DNA from: Coriolopsis trogii
Lineage: Eukaryota; Basidiomycota; Agaricomycetes; Polyporales; Polyporaceae
DNA length: 64,000 bases
Direction of reading: 5' to 3'
Assembly (NCBI GenBank): GCA_020543525.1
Contig: JAHYIO010000003.1
Location: 2,976,001 to 3,040,000, forward strand
How positions within the stretch are numbered: position 1 is the first letter of the stretch; each line of letters begins with the position of its first letter. The notes below the pieces were generated by a model. The model searched no databases and was not told the DNA's origin. It worked only from the letters and a program-made list of their open reading frames with translations. The position numbers and the translations under genes were made by a program. Below, one piece after another: positions 9,862 to 21,753 of the stretch.

Positions 9862-11471
9862 CCACACCCCCCCCGTGGCCCTTCTCTCCGTGCTCCATGG
9901 ACTCCTGTCCGGTGGCGGTCATCGGTTCGGTAGAGGATGGAGGCCCGTCTGCGCATTTGCGCGCGGCGGAGCTAGTTGCTTTCTTGCGATGTGTTTGCTG
10001 GAAGTCGGAGCGCTGCTTGCGGGGCGCGGATGCCTTGATATGAATGGGCTGACCTTGTGGGCCTGTGACCGAGTGGATCGCAATGCCGTGGTTCCCGTCG
10101 TCCTCGTTCGGCTCGCCTTGCTGTTGCACCTTCCAAGCCTTGTACTCGGCCGGGCTGAGTTTCTCAAATGTTGTCACCCCGCTAACCCAGGAATTGTAGA
10201 GTACTTCAAGCTCTGAGATAGAGCGGATCTTGCATGGCGCAGTGAAGTGTTGGAGAGGCCAGCGTGCGACCACAATGCGGTAGTTGCGGGTCATCTTTTC
10301 ATCAAAGCCTGTGAAGTACACCTTGCGCGCGCTATTATTTGTGATCTCCCCTGGAATGGAAGCTGTTAAAGCCATCTGCTCAACGTCAGGAGGCATGGGA
10401 ACTTACGACACTTCTGAATGATAATATTGGATGTTCGGCTCTGCAGCTCCTTGAGAGTGTCCTCTCGACGCTGGAGAACGCCTGTGGATACCCGCATTGT
10501 CAACTTCAAACCCATATAAGCTAATAGTGCATTTCTGCGCACCATGAATCCCACTGATGCAGTATGCTTCAAGGCGCCATGCAAACTCATCGAGCCCTGC
10601 AGTACTGTACGCTAGTTTGAAGAAGTCGTTCACGCGAGCGGAGGTTGTGAACGTAGATGGGGCAGGGAACTGATCGGCCTTCGTGCGAACGACAACAAGA
10701 GCGACCTCGGCCCCTGTCCGGGCGTGAAGTCTACGGAGCTTCCCATGGGTGTCAGCTCTGTTGTTCCGAGAATTGAATGGATACTCACCTCTTCCTGTAT
10801 TGCGGCGAGCGTACCCCGAACATCATGAAAGGCGTTGATTAGAACATTGTGCTTCGCGAGGGCCTTCATCTCCTTGCGTCGCTCTAGCTCTTCCACCGCC
10901 GCCTCAGTTGCACGCTCCTTCTCCCTCGGAGTCATCCCTGCCCAGATTGGAGAGATCTCCGTACCGACAATTGGTGAATTTGAGGTGAACTTCTGAGCTC
11001 CCGGAGGCAGCGCTGACATGATGTGCGACGTGTGAGCTGGACGTGTCAACGCGTCCCACTGCAAACAAATCACGTACCGTCATTCCGTCTAGCTAATTCA
11101 CAACGGAGGTACGCGTTCCATTTATTTGTCTTGCGGCTTGTCTTCGTGGAATGCGCGGTCTGGATGATCTCATGCTCGTACCATTGAAGATTGTGCCCGC
11201 CCCATTTGTCAAGAAGGAGCTGCGCGCGTTCTGTAATGACCTTGCGCGCTGCGTCGAGGTCTGCCTTGTAATCTTCGCGCTCCTTCTCCTTCTTCTCAGC
11301 AGCAAGCTTCTTCTCGAGTTCCGTGGGAGTCGGTTTACGTTTGGGCTTCTTGGGCTTCGGAGCGCGTGGATTTCTCCATGCAGTGCGCTCGAGCTCGGTC
11401 GTATAGTCCGCCCGGATTATTGCAGCTTCGCGACGGGCTGCTGCTTTGCTTGACGCGGCTGGGAACGGCAT
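8930..11471 (-). CDS. KDZ-element companion protein with HMG-box-like region
   Basis: ATG at 11471, stop at 8930, at least five exons. The first exon is Lys/Glu-rich, ends with KTNKWNAYL and is spliced to a stretch reading EISPIWAGMTPREKERATE. Together these look like an HMG box (NAF...W..L...EK). Further exons, joined at a donor after QEE (about 10788) and at QKC|REITNN (acceptor at about 10350), lead to a conserved WPLQHFTAP region. The C-terminal half is low complexity: an acidic (ED)n run, Pro-Thr repeats and a poly-Gly tract, then a basic tail KRKANDQ...KGKKRA that can serve as a nuclear localisation signal. The first intron boundary is uncertain. Probably binds DNA; its role in transposition is not known to me. 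Confidence 0.65.
9008..9038. repeat. GCC trinucleotide microsatellite
   Basis: An uninterrupted (GCC)n tract encodes the poly-Gly run of the HMG-like protein. Confidence 0.8.
9490..9600. repeat. Imperfect tandem repeat coding Thr/Pro motifs
   Basis: Units of about 18 bp around GTGGGCGTGGGGAC encode a TPT-type repeat in the HMG-like protein. Confidence 0.6.
9826..9862. repeat. TCCTCG hexanucleotide repeat
   Basis: Hexamer tandem repeats encode the alternating Glu-Asp tract of the HMG-like protein. Confidence 0.75.
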
Positions 11472-11610
11472 TGCAGGGAAGGGGTGTGTGTTAGCAGGTA
11501 GGTCAACAAACGCGCTTACATTACCGGGCTCCAGTTTGCGAGGGTCGCGTAGAGCTCACGTGATCGTCATTCCTACATACATGCATAGAGGGATACAGCG
11601 AATACAAGAT

Positions 11611-12970
11611 CTATCTGAAGTGCAGTAGAGCCCATGGAGTTCCCGGCACCTCCTGGCTGTACAGAGTCCACATATACTTCGCCTCTAGGGTAGGAACCCC
11701 ACGGGCGGTCATATTGTATGCAAATTCGCCCATGGTCTCTGAATGATCCAACTCGTACGCAATGGTACACTTCGACTCGAGATCATAGCCGAACGCCTGA
11801 AGGAATGCATCCAGCGCCGGGCCACAGGTAGGCTCCGTGCCCCAGAAAGTGATGGGGGCGGAATGCGAAGACTTGATGCCGCGCAAGTCTCGCTCATGGC
11901 GGTAAATGAAAGGACGGCCCATAGCGGGGAGGTGCGAGTACAGACCTGTGATCGCCTGATTGAACATGGGGTGCTCGGGCGGAGTCTCGCGGTCAGGAGG
12001 AGGCGAAGGAGAAGGCTCTGGCGAGGGAGGCATGGAAAGTGGAGAAGGGGGCGCAGGCTCCGTCGGCGTCGCCGTTGACGCCGCCGGGGATGGATGCGGT
12101 GGCGGCGCTGCGGTACGCGAATGAGTACGAGACGGGATGGGGGCGTGAATCGTCCGAGCGGCACGGGAGGAGGTGGGAGTGGGAGGGCGCCCCCCGCGCG
12201 ACGTCGGCGTGCCGAGAGAGACAGCCGGCTGGTTCGTCATAACACGCACCAGCGGGGGGGTACTGGCACGGGAGGAGGGGGGTTCTGATGTAGTCGGAGC
12301 TGCTTCTATGTGGTTGTTAGAACGTGTTATGCCAATGGCTATGCTTGTACTCACCCGGCTTGGTCGACCTGATGATGTCGAGATAGTCCCCATTGTCTAC
12401 CTTTTCAGACTCTCCCTTTGATATCATGTACGCCAACGCCCGTCCAAACGTCGGCACCTTACGCCAGACAGGCTTGGTGAAGGCCCGGGTGGCCTGACGT
12501 GCATCTTCTCTGAATCTGATATGAACAAATGGGACCCAGGCTGGAGGTTCTGACTTACACGTTCAGGAATATAGCTGCGTCACGACCATAGACTACCGGA
12601 TACAACCCGTGTCCATGACTTTCGGCGATGTACTTCCCCAATATCAGATCGCGGCCGGGCAAGGTCAATGCGAGCTTGGCCTGCTCGAACTTGTCCGACG
12701 CGGCCATGATCACCTTGATTGTGGCCGCATACTTGAGTACCTCGTCTGCGAGATGCTCGTCCGGCACCTTCACAACAACCGGAAAGGCCGTCCCATCCTT
12801 GCTGGCCGCACTGAGCTGCATACTGTTGGATAGGAGGTTTGAGGACGTACGAGGGCACGGCGAAAACACAATACGTACGATCTACTCGTTTTCCAACACT
12901 TCCCTCCCGCATCGCCGAGGATCACATACCACGGACCCTCTGAGACGGTGTTGCTTTGTTGCTGGGACAT
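11611..12970 (-). CDS. KDZ-element companion protein, RNase H1 N-domain-like
   Basis: Four exons joined at AGA-TC|GTACGT, AAC-GT|GTAAGT and CCG-G|GTGAGT give about 400 residues from ATG 12970. The N-terminus WYVILGDAGGKCWKT and the later YPVVYGRDAAIFLN segment look like the aromatic strand patterns of the RNase H1 N-terminal (viroplasmin) module, which binds nucleic acid. A Pro/Ser/Thr-rich linker of about 110 residues follows, then a conserved C-terminal block (MGRPFIYRHERDLRG ... YMWTLYSQEVPGTPW). Proteins of this layout recur in Agaricomycete genomes. Its position between the HMG-like gene and the transposase, on the same strand, marks it as element cargo. The domain assignment is by eye. 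Confidence 0.6.
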
Positions 12971-13480
12971 GCTGGGAGAGAGTCCTTGGGATAGGAAGAG
13001 ATGTGGGTGGAGATCGACGACAACGATAATGGAGCAAGGGTAGGAGAGACGTGAGCGCCCGAACGTTCGATTGTGTGCACTTCCACAACGGACCTCATAT
13101 GGGGCCGGCGAACAAGCTTTCGGACAATGATTGACTATTGTTCATGAACGATGGATCATTCTTCGAGAAGTCGTATACACACATCCCGAGCAACTCGGAT
13201 ACCAAACATATATGATTGCGGTGGTCGAATTATCGAAGCACACAGTAGATCTAGTAGTACTGAATGCAGCAAGACCGTCAGCTTGCCAAACGCGCATCGC
13301 ACTGCGTCAGCTTCCACATCGACCACTTCTACTGCACTATGCTCATGCCCTCCAGCTTGTATGTCATAGTCACGAGATGCGGTGACTACCGTCGCAAGGC
13401 GTCGAATGTAGGGTGCGGGGTACACAAACTCGCTATTCGCCAGTAATACATTCAGCGTCTTAACGTCTTCCTACATACAT
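12971..13480. other. Gene-free interval inside the transposon
   Basis: 510 bp between the RNase-H1-N-like gene start and the transposase stop. It likely serves as promoter and 3' flank. Confidence 0.5.
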
Positions 13481-16400
13481 TCAAGATAGGTTTGTCGCAA
13501 AATCCAACAGACGCATTGCCTCCGAGAGTTCCGCATCCTCAAACTCGTTATGTCCTGCTTCCTGCTCGAGCTCCCGTTGCTCTTCCTCCACCACCTCCCT
13601 AGACGCAGGTTGTACCTGTTGCGCGGACATCGAGCCCTCCGTTCCAAGTCGTTGACTGAGCTGATGCCCTGGCGTCGGCACTCCTGTGAATCCCGGCAGC
13701 TGGTAAATCTGAGCAATGATAGCTAGCTGGCGAGCGTTCACTCGCTGTCGCCGCAATCTCTTGTCTGCAAGCGCGCCTGCAAGAGGATTCCGTTCTGCCT
13801 CTGCCTTCTGGACTGCTGCATCGAGAGTTGCGTTCTCGAACTCGATCCAAGTGTGGAGGCGACGGATCTCGATGTTACACCTACGAAGCTCCTCGCGTGC
13901 CCCGCGGACCTTGCGTGCCTTCTTCATAAGCTGTCGTGTTGCGGTGTTGGCCCAGCTCTTGTCACGAATGTCGTTCCGGGTATCGCGGAGCAGGACAAAG
14001 TCCTCGAGGAAGGAGTAGTGAGTCACCTTTGTCCATTCAAGAGGTGGCCGGGGGGGCTTGAGCTTTGCCGCCGCCGTGTTGTAAGCCTTGACGGCTGCGC
14101 GGATAGCCTTGGAACGTCGTTGAAGGGACTTCGCAATATGGGTCCGCACTTTATATGCTGTAGAACAGAACAATCAGTATAGATCTCGATAGAATTGTAG
14201 ATGCTTACCTGTTTGTGAGAGGCTCATAGTATGGAGTTCGAACAAACGCTGGATGACTAAGCGCTGCAAATTGTCAAGAGCCCGTCGATAGTCGCGTTCA
14301 TCCATGTATGCTGAGATCTCGATATAGCGGGGATGGAGAGGGTGCCATCGCGAGTCGAGTCCCATGTGCAACTCCATGTCAATGATCTCTTGGGTAATGG
14401 TACAGAGTCGTTCGCGCTGGTAGCGTTGATTCTTCTCCAGACGCCGTGTGCGCGAAATGTCGATGTTGTACGCAGAACGACCGGCTGCCTGCGATGAGGC
14501 GTAGTCCTCGGGGATTGACGTCACGAAGGCACTCATAGCTGATGAGGCCTGGTTCCTGTCGGTAGATCGATCGCCCGATTGCGCAGTTAGTTCAAATCGA
14601 CGATCCAGGAGTCAGGCACTTACTGGAGCGCCCAGTACTCTCGGAGCAAGGAGACATACGTCATCGCATAGACGTCCTCCTCGTTCTCCTGCCCGAGGGT
14701 GGCGAAGTATGCGGCTTCCTCTTTCTCCCATGCCTCGAGGTCCGCCTCGGTACAGTTGAGAACGTTGAGTCCGGCCTGCACCTCATAACCCACATCGGAG
14801 ATGATGTCCAGTGCCTGCCGGTAGTTATTCAGAAGCATTGTCGCTAGGTTCGAGTACTTCTCTTCGTCCCATTGCTGACAGAACAAATCTATGAGTACGC
14901 GGCGATGGAATTTGCTCGCATAGCGAGTGACGATAGCGAGTGCGTTGGACCCGCTGAACAAGCGCTCCATACCCTCGAAGTCCTCGAGTCCGGCCCCTTT
15001 GATGACCGAGGGATGATTCACTGTCTGGCACTGATGACTGTGGGAGTAGCCGTGGAATGCGTTGACACAGCATCGGCAGCCGAGTTGCGAGAACTCCGGG
15101 CCGAGCGAGCTCCTGTCAATCGTCCCGCCGAACGTGCAGCCTACGTCATACCCGATGAGAAGTCTCTCTCCCAAGACCTGCATGGCCTTTGCAACAGTAG
15201 CCAGAGGGTACTTCGCTCTAGAGAGCAATATATGAGCATACTTCGAATAGTGAAACGAGAAGACATGCATACAGCTCACCACTCCGGACCATGTCCATCA
15301 CCCACAGTATAAATCCATGACGACAGGCCGCCGCAAATATCCCGCTCTCGTCGAAGATGCCCCACGTCTTCTTATGCTCGTCTTTGGCAGCCGCCTTCCA
15401 GTTGCGGGTACAGTGGCGGAGGATATCATCGTGCCCTGCGAAATCAGCTCCGGTGTCCTCCCCACCTCCATCATTGCTCTTCTCTTCAGCGACATCTTCA
15501 TCGACATCAACCCAAGCTGAGTCTTCATCGTCGTCAGGGATGTTTGTGCCTTGTGCCTGGCGTCTGACTTCATCCTTGAATTGATCCACAAAGTCGGTCG
15601 GGAGGATATAGTCGCTTTCCGTGAACTCCCGCCGGTCCGCAACATCCCGTTCTCCGATCTTGGCAACGCGCTTGAGAGATGAATTCCCGTCCATGCACAG
15701 AAGCCGCTTGAAAGCCAGGGGTCCTTCGCCCTCGAGCTGCGCAATGTCAGCAAGCGTGAAGGATGAACAGCTCGTTACCTACTTCGAAGCAACATGCCGG
15801 ACACGAATTGAGTGCTCTCCAGTTAGGCGTATCGCGACCGAGGTATTGATCGACCTGCTTGTTGATGATGCGAAGGATCGCGAGATATACATCAAACGCG
15901 TCGCTAAGGGCCTTCCGAATGCGCCGGCGGTAGGGAATCTATAGATCCATTTTAATGTGCTAGTTGACGCGGGATGAACTGATTGTTAGTGGCTACGTAC
16001 GGAATATAGGTCACACACTACCCTCGCAAACGCTTCGATACTGTAAGAGAACTTGCGCATCCTCAGGCGGCGGAGGAATTCGAGAGTGTCGAAGGAAATC
16101 GCAAGAGTTGGGGACACGGGCGAAGTGACCAGGTACCCGGAGCGAGCAATGGCCACCGGAGTCTTCTGATCCGCGTTGCGCGGAAACCGTTTGTGGCCAA
16201 TCTTTGAATAGATGTCGATAACCTCGAGCGTGAGGTCATAGGCCTCGTCGCGAAGCGGGAGATCTGGCGCGGGCGATGGCGCGCATGGTGGATCATCCTG
16301 TGGGGAGACCGAGTCGTGGGGCGGCGGATCGGCCGAGGAAGAATCTCGCGAGGAGGTCCGGGGTAACGGATACCTCCATGTCATAAAAGCGCCTGCCAAT

Positions 16401-16997
16401 TCACTTAGTATATCGTCCCAATTCTTCTCTGATCGTTGAAGGCGTTGGCGCCATGTCCGCGTATCCTGGTACGCACGGCCGATGCTATAGGATACAGTAA
16501 GGGAGAAATCAACACAACCAGATAGTGCAACTTACGGCAGCTCGCCCATGAAGTCTCGCAGTGCGTGCAACACCGCCTCGTTGTCCACGTCCTCTCCTCC
16601 AACAGCGGCCTTGGTGTCGGTAAGATCTTGGTAGCTTTGATCAAAGTAGTCAAAATTCACAGGGTCCTCCATGGGGGAGTCGCTCGCCTGCTCCTGGAAC
16701 ACGATACTGTCACCCTGAAGCTCCGAGATCCTCTGCAGAGTGTGTCCACCTAGCCCTGTATAAGTGTTAGCATACAATGCGAGAAGTAGTAGCCGTAATG
16801 CCGGCATATTACACACCGGACAACTGCTCTGTGAACAGCTTTGCTGTCTCCCGTTTCTCCTGCTCAATCCGCGTCTGGTCGATCTTCTCGCTTCTTGTTC
16901 TTGTGGCTGTAATAGAAGACGACCCCGCCGTAGCCGCCTGGATGGTAGTACGCCGGACATGGCGAGAAGTGCCGATTCGCCTACGGCTCTTTCCCAT
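13481..16997 (-). CDS. KDZ transposase
   Basis: About eight exons from ATG 16997 encode roughly 1,040 residues. Family signatures in order: a basic N-terminus (GKSRRRIGTSRHVRR), the zinc-binding-like CPACCFE, MDGNSSLKR with the first acidic residue of the RNase-H-fold active site, CRHGFILWVMDMVRSGEL spliced directly to AKYPLATV, YDVGC with the second aspartate, NAFHGYSHSHQCQ, and EDFEGMERLFS with the catalytic glutamate. A long coiled, basic C-terminal half ends at 13481. All splice junctions I tested keep the frame (for example GAG-CT|GTATGC to CTAG|A-GCG at 15270-15220). No internal stop is seen, so the enzyme looks functional. Confidence 0.88.
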
Positions 16998-17757
16998 CGT
17001 GCTGAGACGTGTGACGGGAGAAGACGAGAAGACGAGAAGACGAGAAGGCAAAAAGCAGCAGGGACGGCATGAGGTATTGCGCATCTCTTATACTACACCG
17101 AAGGGCCTGATCATCGATGGGCGATGGTCTTGGACGTGAACGTGGTGTGTGTAGATAGACTAGCTTGCAGTAGATTGATGGTGATACTTGATAAAATGCA
17201 GCCTGTGCATGCACAAACAGCGGAGAAAAGGAACCGACCTGTTGTATGCAACCTATACCTCACTTACAAGCTCACGATTACTGCGTCCTGCAAGATGGTA
17301 CGTGTTCCGGAGCGCAGGAGATGGCAGTCTAGTATGAGAACAGTACAATGTGACAGAAGCGCTCAACGAGCCACGATCTCGCACATCAGATCTACGATTG
17401 CCACGGCCGGGGATCGCCGAAATGGCAGCCTCTCCGTGTTAGGCTTCACGCCCTTCTTATCCAGTGCTTGTACTCATACACTCATACACACCTGGTCGAG
17501 GTCGCAGGATATGATGTATAGTAGTGATATCAGGACCCCGGGGGCGTTGGGAAGGAGAAGAAAGCAAGGTAAGTACGGCAGTGAGCAAGCCCCGTATCGG
17601 GACCGATCGGGGGTTTCCGGACCGGCCCGTGATGGGCCTCGCGTGATAGTGCCTGGCTGCGAACCTACGCTCCTTGTATTCCGACGTCTTCTGGTAATTT
17701 GATCATGTTACAGTGTGTACAAACGTGCTGGCGTGAGTCACCGCTTTCTATGCGAAG
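16998..17757. other. Gene-free interval inside the transposon, transposase 5' side
   Basis: 760 bp between the transposase ATG and the right inverted repeat; presumed promoter. A short tandem AGACGAGA run lies at about 17020-17045. Confidence 0.45.
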
Positions 17758-18052
17758 AAGAACGAGCCGAATCGGTGGAGAAATGGGGGAGATAGCGAGC
17801 TCGCTGTCGGGCACAGCGAGCACGGGCGCGCACACGATGGCGGGAGGCGGGAGGCGCAGGGCGCTGTTCCCGGCTTCTCGGCAGGGGGCGGGTGGGTGCT
17901 GATGGACTTGAGGAGGCCTGCCGTGTTGCCGAGGGGGCCTTTAGCGGGATTTATTTGATCACAGTGATGGGAGCGTGATTTGAGGCTAGTTAGCCTGGTC
18001 ATTGCGCGACAAGACCAGGCTAACTAGCCTATAATCCTGTGAGGACGAGGTG
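17758..18052 (-). repeat. Right terminal inverted repeat
   Basis: Reverse complement of 8345-8639 with three substitutions, 295 bp. Confidence 0.95.
17984..18029. repeat. Subterminal hairpin, right
   Basis: 17-bp arms (17984-18000 and 18013-18029) around a 12-nt loop, mirroring the left end and 23 bp from the element terminus. Confidence 0.9.
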
Positions 18053-18060
18053 CACTACCA
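18053..18060. repeat. Target-site duplication, right copy
   Basis: CACTACCA, identical to 8337-8344. Confidence 0.92.
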
Positions 18061-18517
18061 CTACGTCAAGAAAACGGAGGAGCACAACAGGCTCCACCAC
18101 GATGCCCTGTTGGACCCTGTTGCCATGTTCATTCGTCGCCTTTATGATCGTGCCTTTGCTCCCTGGGAGGGTGAGACGCACGACCTGAAGGCTCTGCTCG
18201 TCGAGGCGACGGAGAAGTGGGGGGAGCTTGTGGGGGCGGGCGTGCCGTGTCCTGTTGAGTTTCAAGCCGAGGACGTGCGGAAGACAAAGGAGTTCAGCAT
18301 AAGGCTGCAGCTATCCGACGAAAACTTTGAGGCGTGTCGAGGCATAGTAGGCTTCGAATCGGAGACGTGGGTGCCCAACGAGCACTACAGGAAGGCCAAG
18401 GCCCTCGCTGAGCTGTTGAAGCTCACAGTGCTGAAGGAGATCCCGGCGGGGGAATTGCGAGACAAGGCTCAGGCGAACTGGTTCTTGGACGATATGGACG
18501 AAGAGGATTACATGTAA
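18053..18517 (+). pseudogene. APH/AIM9-like kinase gene, 3' part, cut off by the transposon
   Basis: The frame HYHYVKKTEEHN to the stop at 18517 is the C-terminal lobe of the kinase started at 6910. It carries the LYDRAFAPWE and WFLDDMDEEDYM stretches seen at the ends of these proteins. It has no start codon of its own and no promoter except the transposon end. With the left piece and one target copy it forms 588 sense codons. The stop overlaps a GTAAGT, so a further short 3' exon is possible. Confidence 0.88.
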
Positions 18518-21500
18518 GTGATAGTGGTTTGTTTGGCGAAATATTGTGTTAGGGTCGTTATTGGTGTTGTTGCTTTCGGTCGTGTTGCTATATTGGATAT
18601 CATTTCTAAGCTGACTAACCCCTTGTTCACCAATCGCTGTCGGAGGGAAGAAGCTGTCTCGCAAGTCACAGATCCGGAATTCCCCATCAATTGAAACGTA
18701 CGTCCTTCAGCACCTACCACATCAAGAAGGGAGAGAGGGCACCGGAATCATAGTAGGTACTGATCTCTCGTAGGTCCTATATAGCTCTCCTCCATCAGCA
18801 CCGTCAGTACATCTCGCTCTCGCGTGACTCGAAGTTGCGTACCAGTGCCAGTACTGAGAACTGCGATGATGCGATGCACTCTCGTTCGGTCCTTCTTCTC
18901 ATCATGCTCGTTATGGAAGGTTTCGACTGTGAAGGTCTGCTATGTGGGCTATGTTCTGATTGCGATGCGCGTACTCGATACTCAGGTTGGCCGAGTCCGC
19001 CAGTGGTGATCTCTGCTAGCCGGCGGAATTGAGATCCAAGAACGCATCGAATGAACGTACTCCTTCAAACCGTGAACAAACGCCTCCGCGCTCGCCGGCA
19101 AGCGTGTACTCGATGAGCACCCCGGGGGAAGTATTGGTACGATGTGACCGTCGGTGACTCTCCGTCACGATGAGGGTTCGAAGTTCCCAGCCTCGAGTCT
19201 TGCTTCCACTAATAGCCGACGCGACTCGTTGTGGCTGCTGACCACCTGAAGGGAAAGCAACGGCCGCATTACCACCCCTCTTCACTCTAGACTACCTCAA
19301 TTCCCACTCGTATGTGGTCTTGCGACGCACCTCATGGGCGACAGAAGAGTCGTATGCTGCCTGGACTCGAGTGCTCGAATGCTCGAATGCGCGAGAGGCG
19401 TCTGCATGACGTATGGTGAGCATTCATCCTCTTCCCTGTTCTACTTTCTCTCAGCAGGGGGCTCTCACGCCTTCGTCGCTCGGTGGGATCCCAGCCACCG
19501 CTTCTTGATATTAATCGAGGGTCACTTGGCCTGGACGAGGCGCCGAAGATGGTTCACCTGCGCTGACCGTCCGTCTACACCCGTCCGGCGGTCACTGTCC
19601 CCTCCTCGCCCGAAGAGTCAGCACGCACCTGATGTTCTATAGGCTGGCTCACGTGCACATCCCAGCGACGTCGTACGTAGATTCGTCACGCCCAGCCATC
19701 ACTTGTTCCTTCCCCAACGTCGGTACTCCCACCGTCGTCTGCGACGACCGCTGCAATAGTCAGTCGGCCTCGCGCTTCTCCTCGACCTTTTACGTTCATC
19801 GTCTGCCGGGGCACTTGGCACGGGCGGCTCCATCGTCTGAGACGCACGCGAGGGCGGCTGCGTCTGCCAAGGAGGGTGGACTCCCGCCACTCCTTTGCTC
19901 TATGACATACAGAATACCCGCAGCGGCGTAAGTTTGATGTGTATTATCAAGTGTCGACAGTGTTACTGAATTTGCGACCTGTACAGATGTCATATTATGT
20001 CCCGTCCGACTCGCACGAGACTCTCCGTGTCCATCGAAGAGGTTCGTACCTGTATTGAGGGCGGCTCCACATGACCGACTATGCGCCTTCCGATGCAATA
20101 CAGTGCGCGCTCGGAGCGGGAGGATCGCTGGACGGACGCGTCAAGCTGACTTTCGGACGCCGTGGCACAGGCGGCGACGGATCGGCGGTACTTTCCCATC
20201 CAACCCCCGGCGGTTCTTCCACGTTCATTTCCGGAGAGCTCGAGGGCTGGCGCATGACAGCCCAGTGAGGACTCGAGGCACCTGGCGGTCTAATCGAGAT
20301 CCCCGAGCTGTGGCCACTGCGTGTACGTACGTAGACCGTACGTGTTCCTGTCCGGATTTGCAGCGAGGGCTTCTCCAGACGCACCGTGCGCGCCTTCTCG
20401 ACGTTTCCAGTCTGTCCACGACGAGGGCGATGCGCTCTCTGATGTGCGCCTGCCAGAGAGAAGCCCTCGTCGTGTGACGTGCTCTGGCCGTCGGCCGCTG
20501 TGGGGCGTTCGCACGCACGCCATGGATTTCCTCTCTCCGGGTCAAGGGCAAGCTTGGGGAAGACACATCATCTCTCGCTCACCGCTCGTGTCGCGGCCGT
20601 CCTATGTAGGATGCATTGTCGAGCGACATACGCCATAGTAGGTTCAGTATAGGCACCTTGTTACTGGTCAACATACGAATGAAGCGACTCGGCAGCGACA
20701 CGGACGGTTGACGTAGCCCAGTCCTCGCCTGACAGCCCCCGTTCTCTCTGCGACCTCTTCCTTTTCTTTTCGCGCACCTAATCGGCCGATTTCTGGGGCA
20801 AAGAAGCACCGGCCGATAATCGATCGGTTCTGACGCACTGCGCAGGGTCTCGCAGGCGCATACTGTATGTCTTCGCTGAATTCGCTGCTGGCCACGCTGT
20901 CGCACTCACTACATGCGTGCCCTCCTGTTCCATGGCTCGTGACCCCGGACATCCCTTCTCGCGTCAGGACGTGAGCGTGGACCCTGGGGACGTGGGACCG
21001 AGGATGCGCACGGAGGGAGGAGGAAGAGATTTTTGATGGCCGTCGTCGTCATTACCGAGGCCTTCCTGCCATCGCTGTGTGTGCAAGCCGCGGCTTGCAG
21101 CATGTTCGTCGTGGGCTTCACTGCGATATAGTCATGAGTGCTTCACGAGGGGGTAAATCATTAGTACATGATTCAGCACTCAGTACTCAGTAAGGATCGA
21201 GCAGCACCCCTACTCGTCCACGACCGCGTACACCTGGATGATATTGAGAATCAGCAGTTTCCTCGTGTACAAGTGTGAATACGCTCATGATACAAGTCCG
21301 CACAGGAGACAAACATCAAGCTGCCTGCCAGAGTGAGTCCTCGAAAGCGCACAAGAAAAGGGAATCACAGGTACGGAAGGTCAAACCAGTCCCAGAAGGA
21401 ATATCAGTTTTGGAGGATTGAGACCACGAGCCTGCAACAGTTTCATAGCGGCGTTCAAGCCCTCACAAGAGCCCTCATGTTCTCCGCGTCGATACAGGGA

Positions 21501-21753
21501 CCAGTCAGAGAACAGCGTCCAAGCTCCTCCGACACGCACGAGCCGGCCAGGGAGAGGGACCGCAGAGCACTCCTCGTTTCACGTATCACAGTGGGAAGTC
21601 CTCGGCGATGCTGCGTGTGCACAGCGCCGCGCGGTGTTGCGGAGCACAACCAAGGAGTAGTTCAGAAGCGCGCAAGGACGTGGACAGATCTGGATTGAGA
21701 TCTGCCTCAGCTCATGCATGCTCGTTGGGCCGCTACTCCCAACGAGCGATAGA
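18518..21753. other. Gene-poor region
   Basis: Over 3 kb with many overlapping GC-driven open frames but no domain, no convincing splice-joined frame and no repeat family I recognise. It may hold decayed sequence. Confidence 0.45.

Larger units (their letters stand above)
8345..18052. mobile_element. KDZ-superfamily DNA transposon, complete, 9,708 bp
   Basis: The element is bounded by 295-bp inverted repeats (8345-8639 and 17758-18052) that differ at three positions, and flanked by 8-bp target duplications. It carries a multi-exon gene for a Kyakuja-Dileera-Zisupton type transposase and two further minus-strand genes. An 8-bp duplication is what is known for Zisupton elements. All three genes have intact, spliceable frames, so the copy may be autonomous. 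Near-identical ends and an unbroken host frame on either side point to a recent insertion. Confidence 0.92.

Noticed and set aside
9719..10216. Plus-strand frames with repeated RPRPRP and VLVLVL
   Set aside because: They are shadows of the TCCTCG repeat that codes the acidic tract on the minus strand.
18835..20640. Several 60-140 codon frames on both strands
   Set aside because: They overlap each other, lack domains and splice-joined continuity, and look like chance frames in GC-rich DNA.
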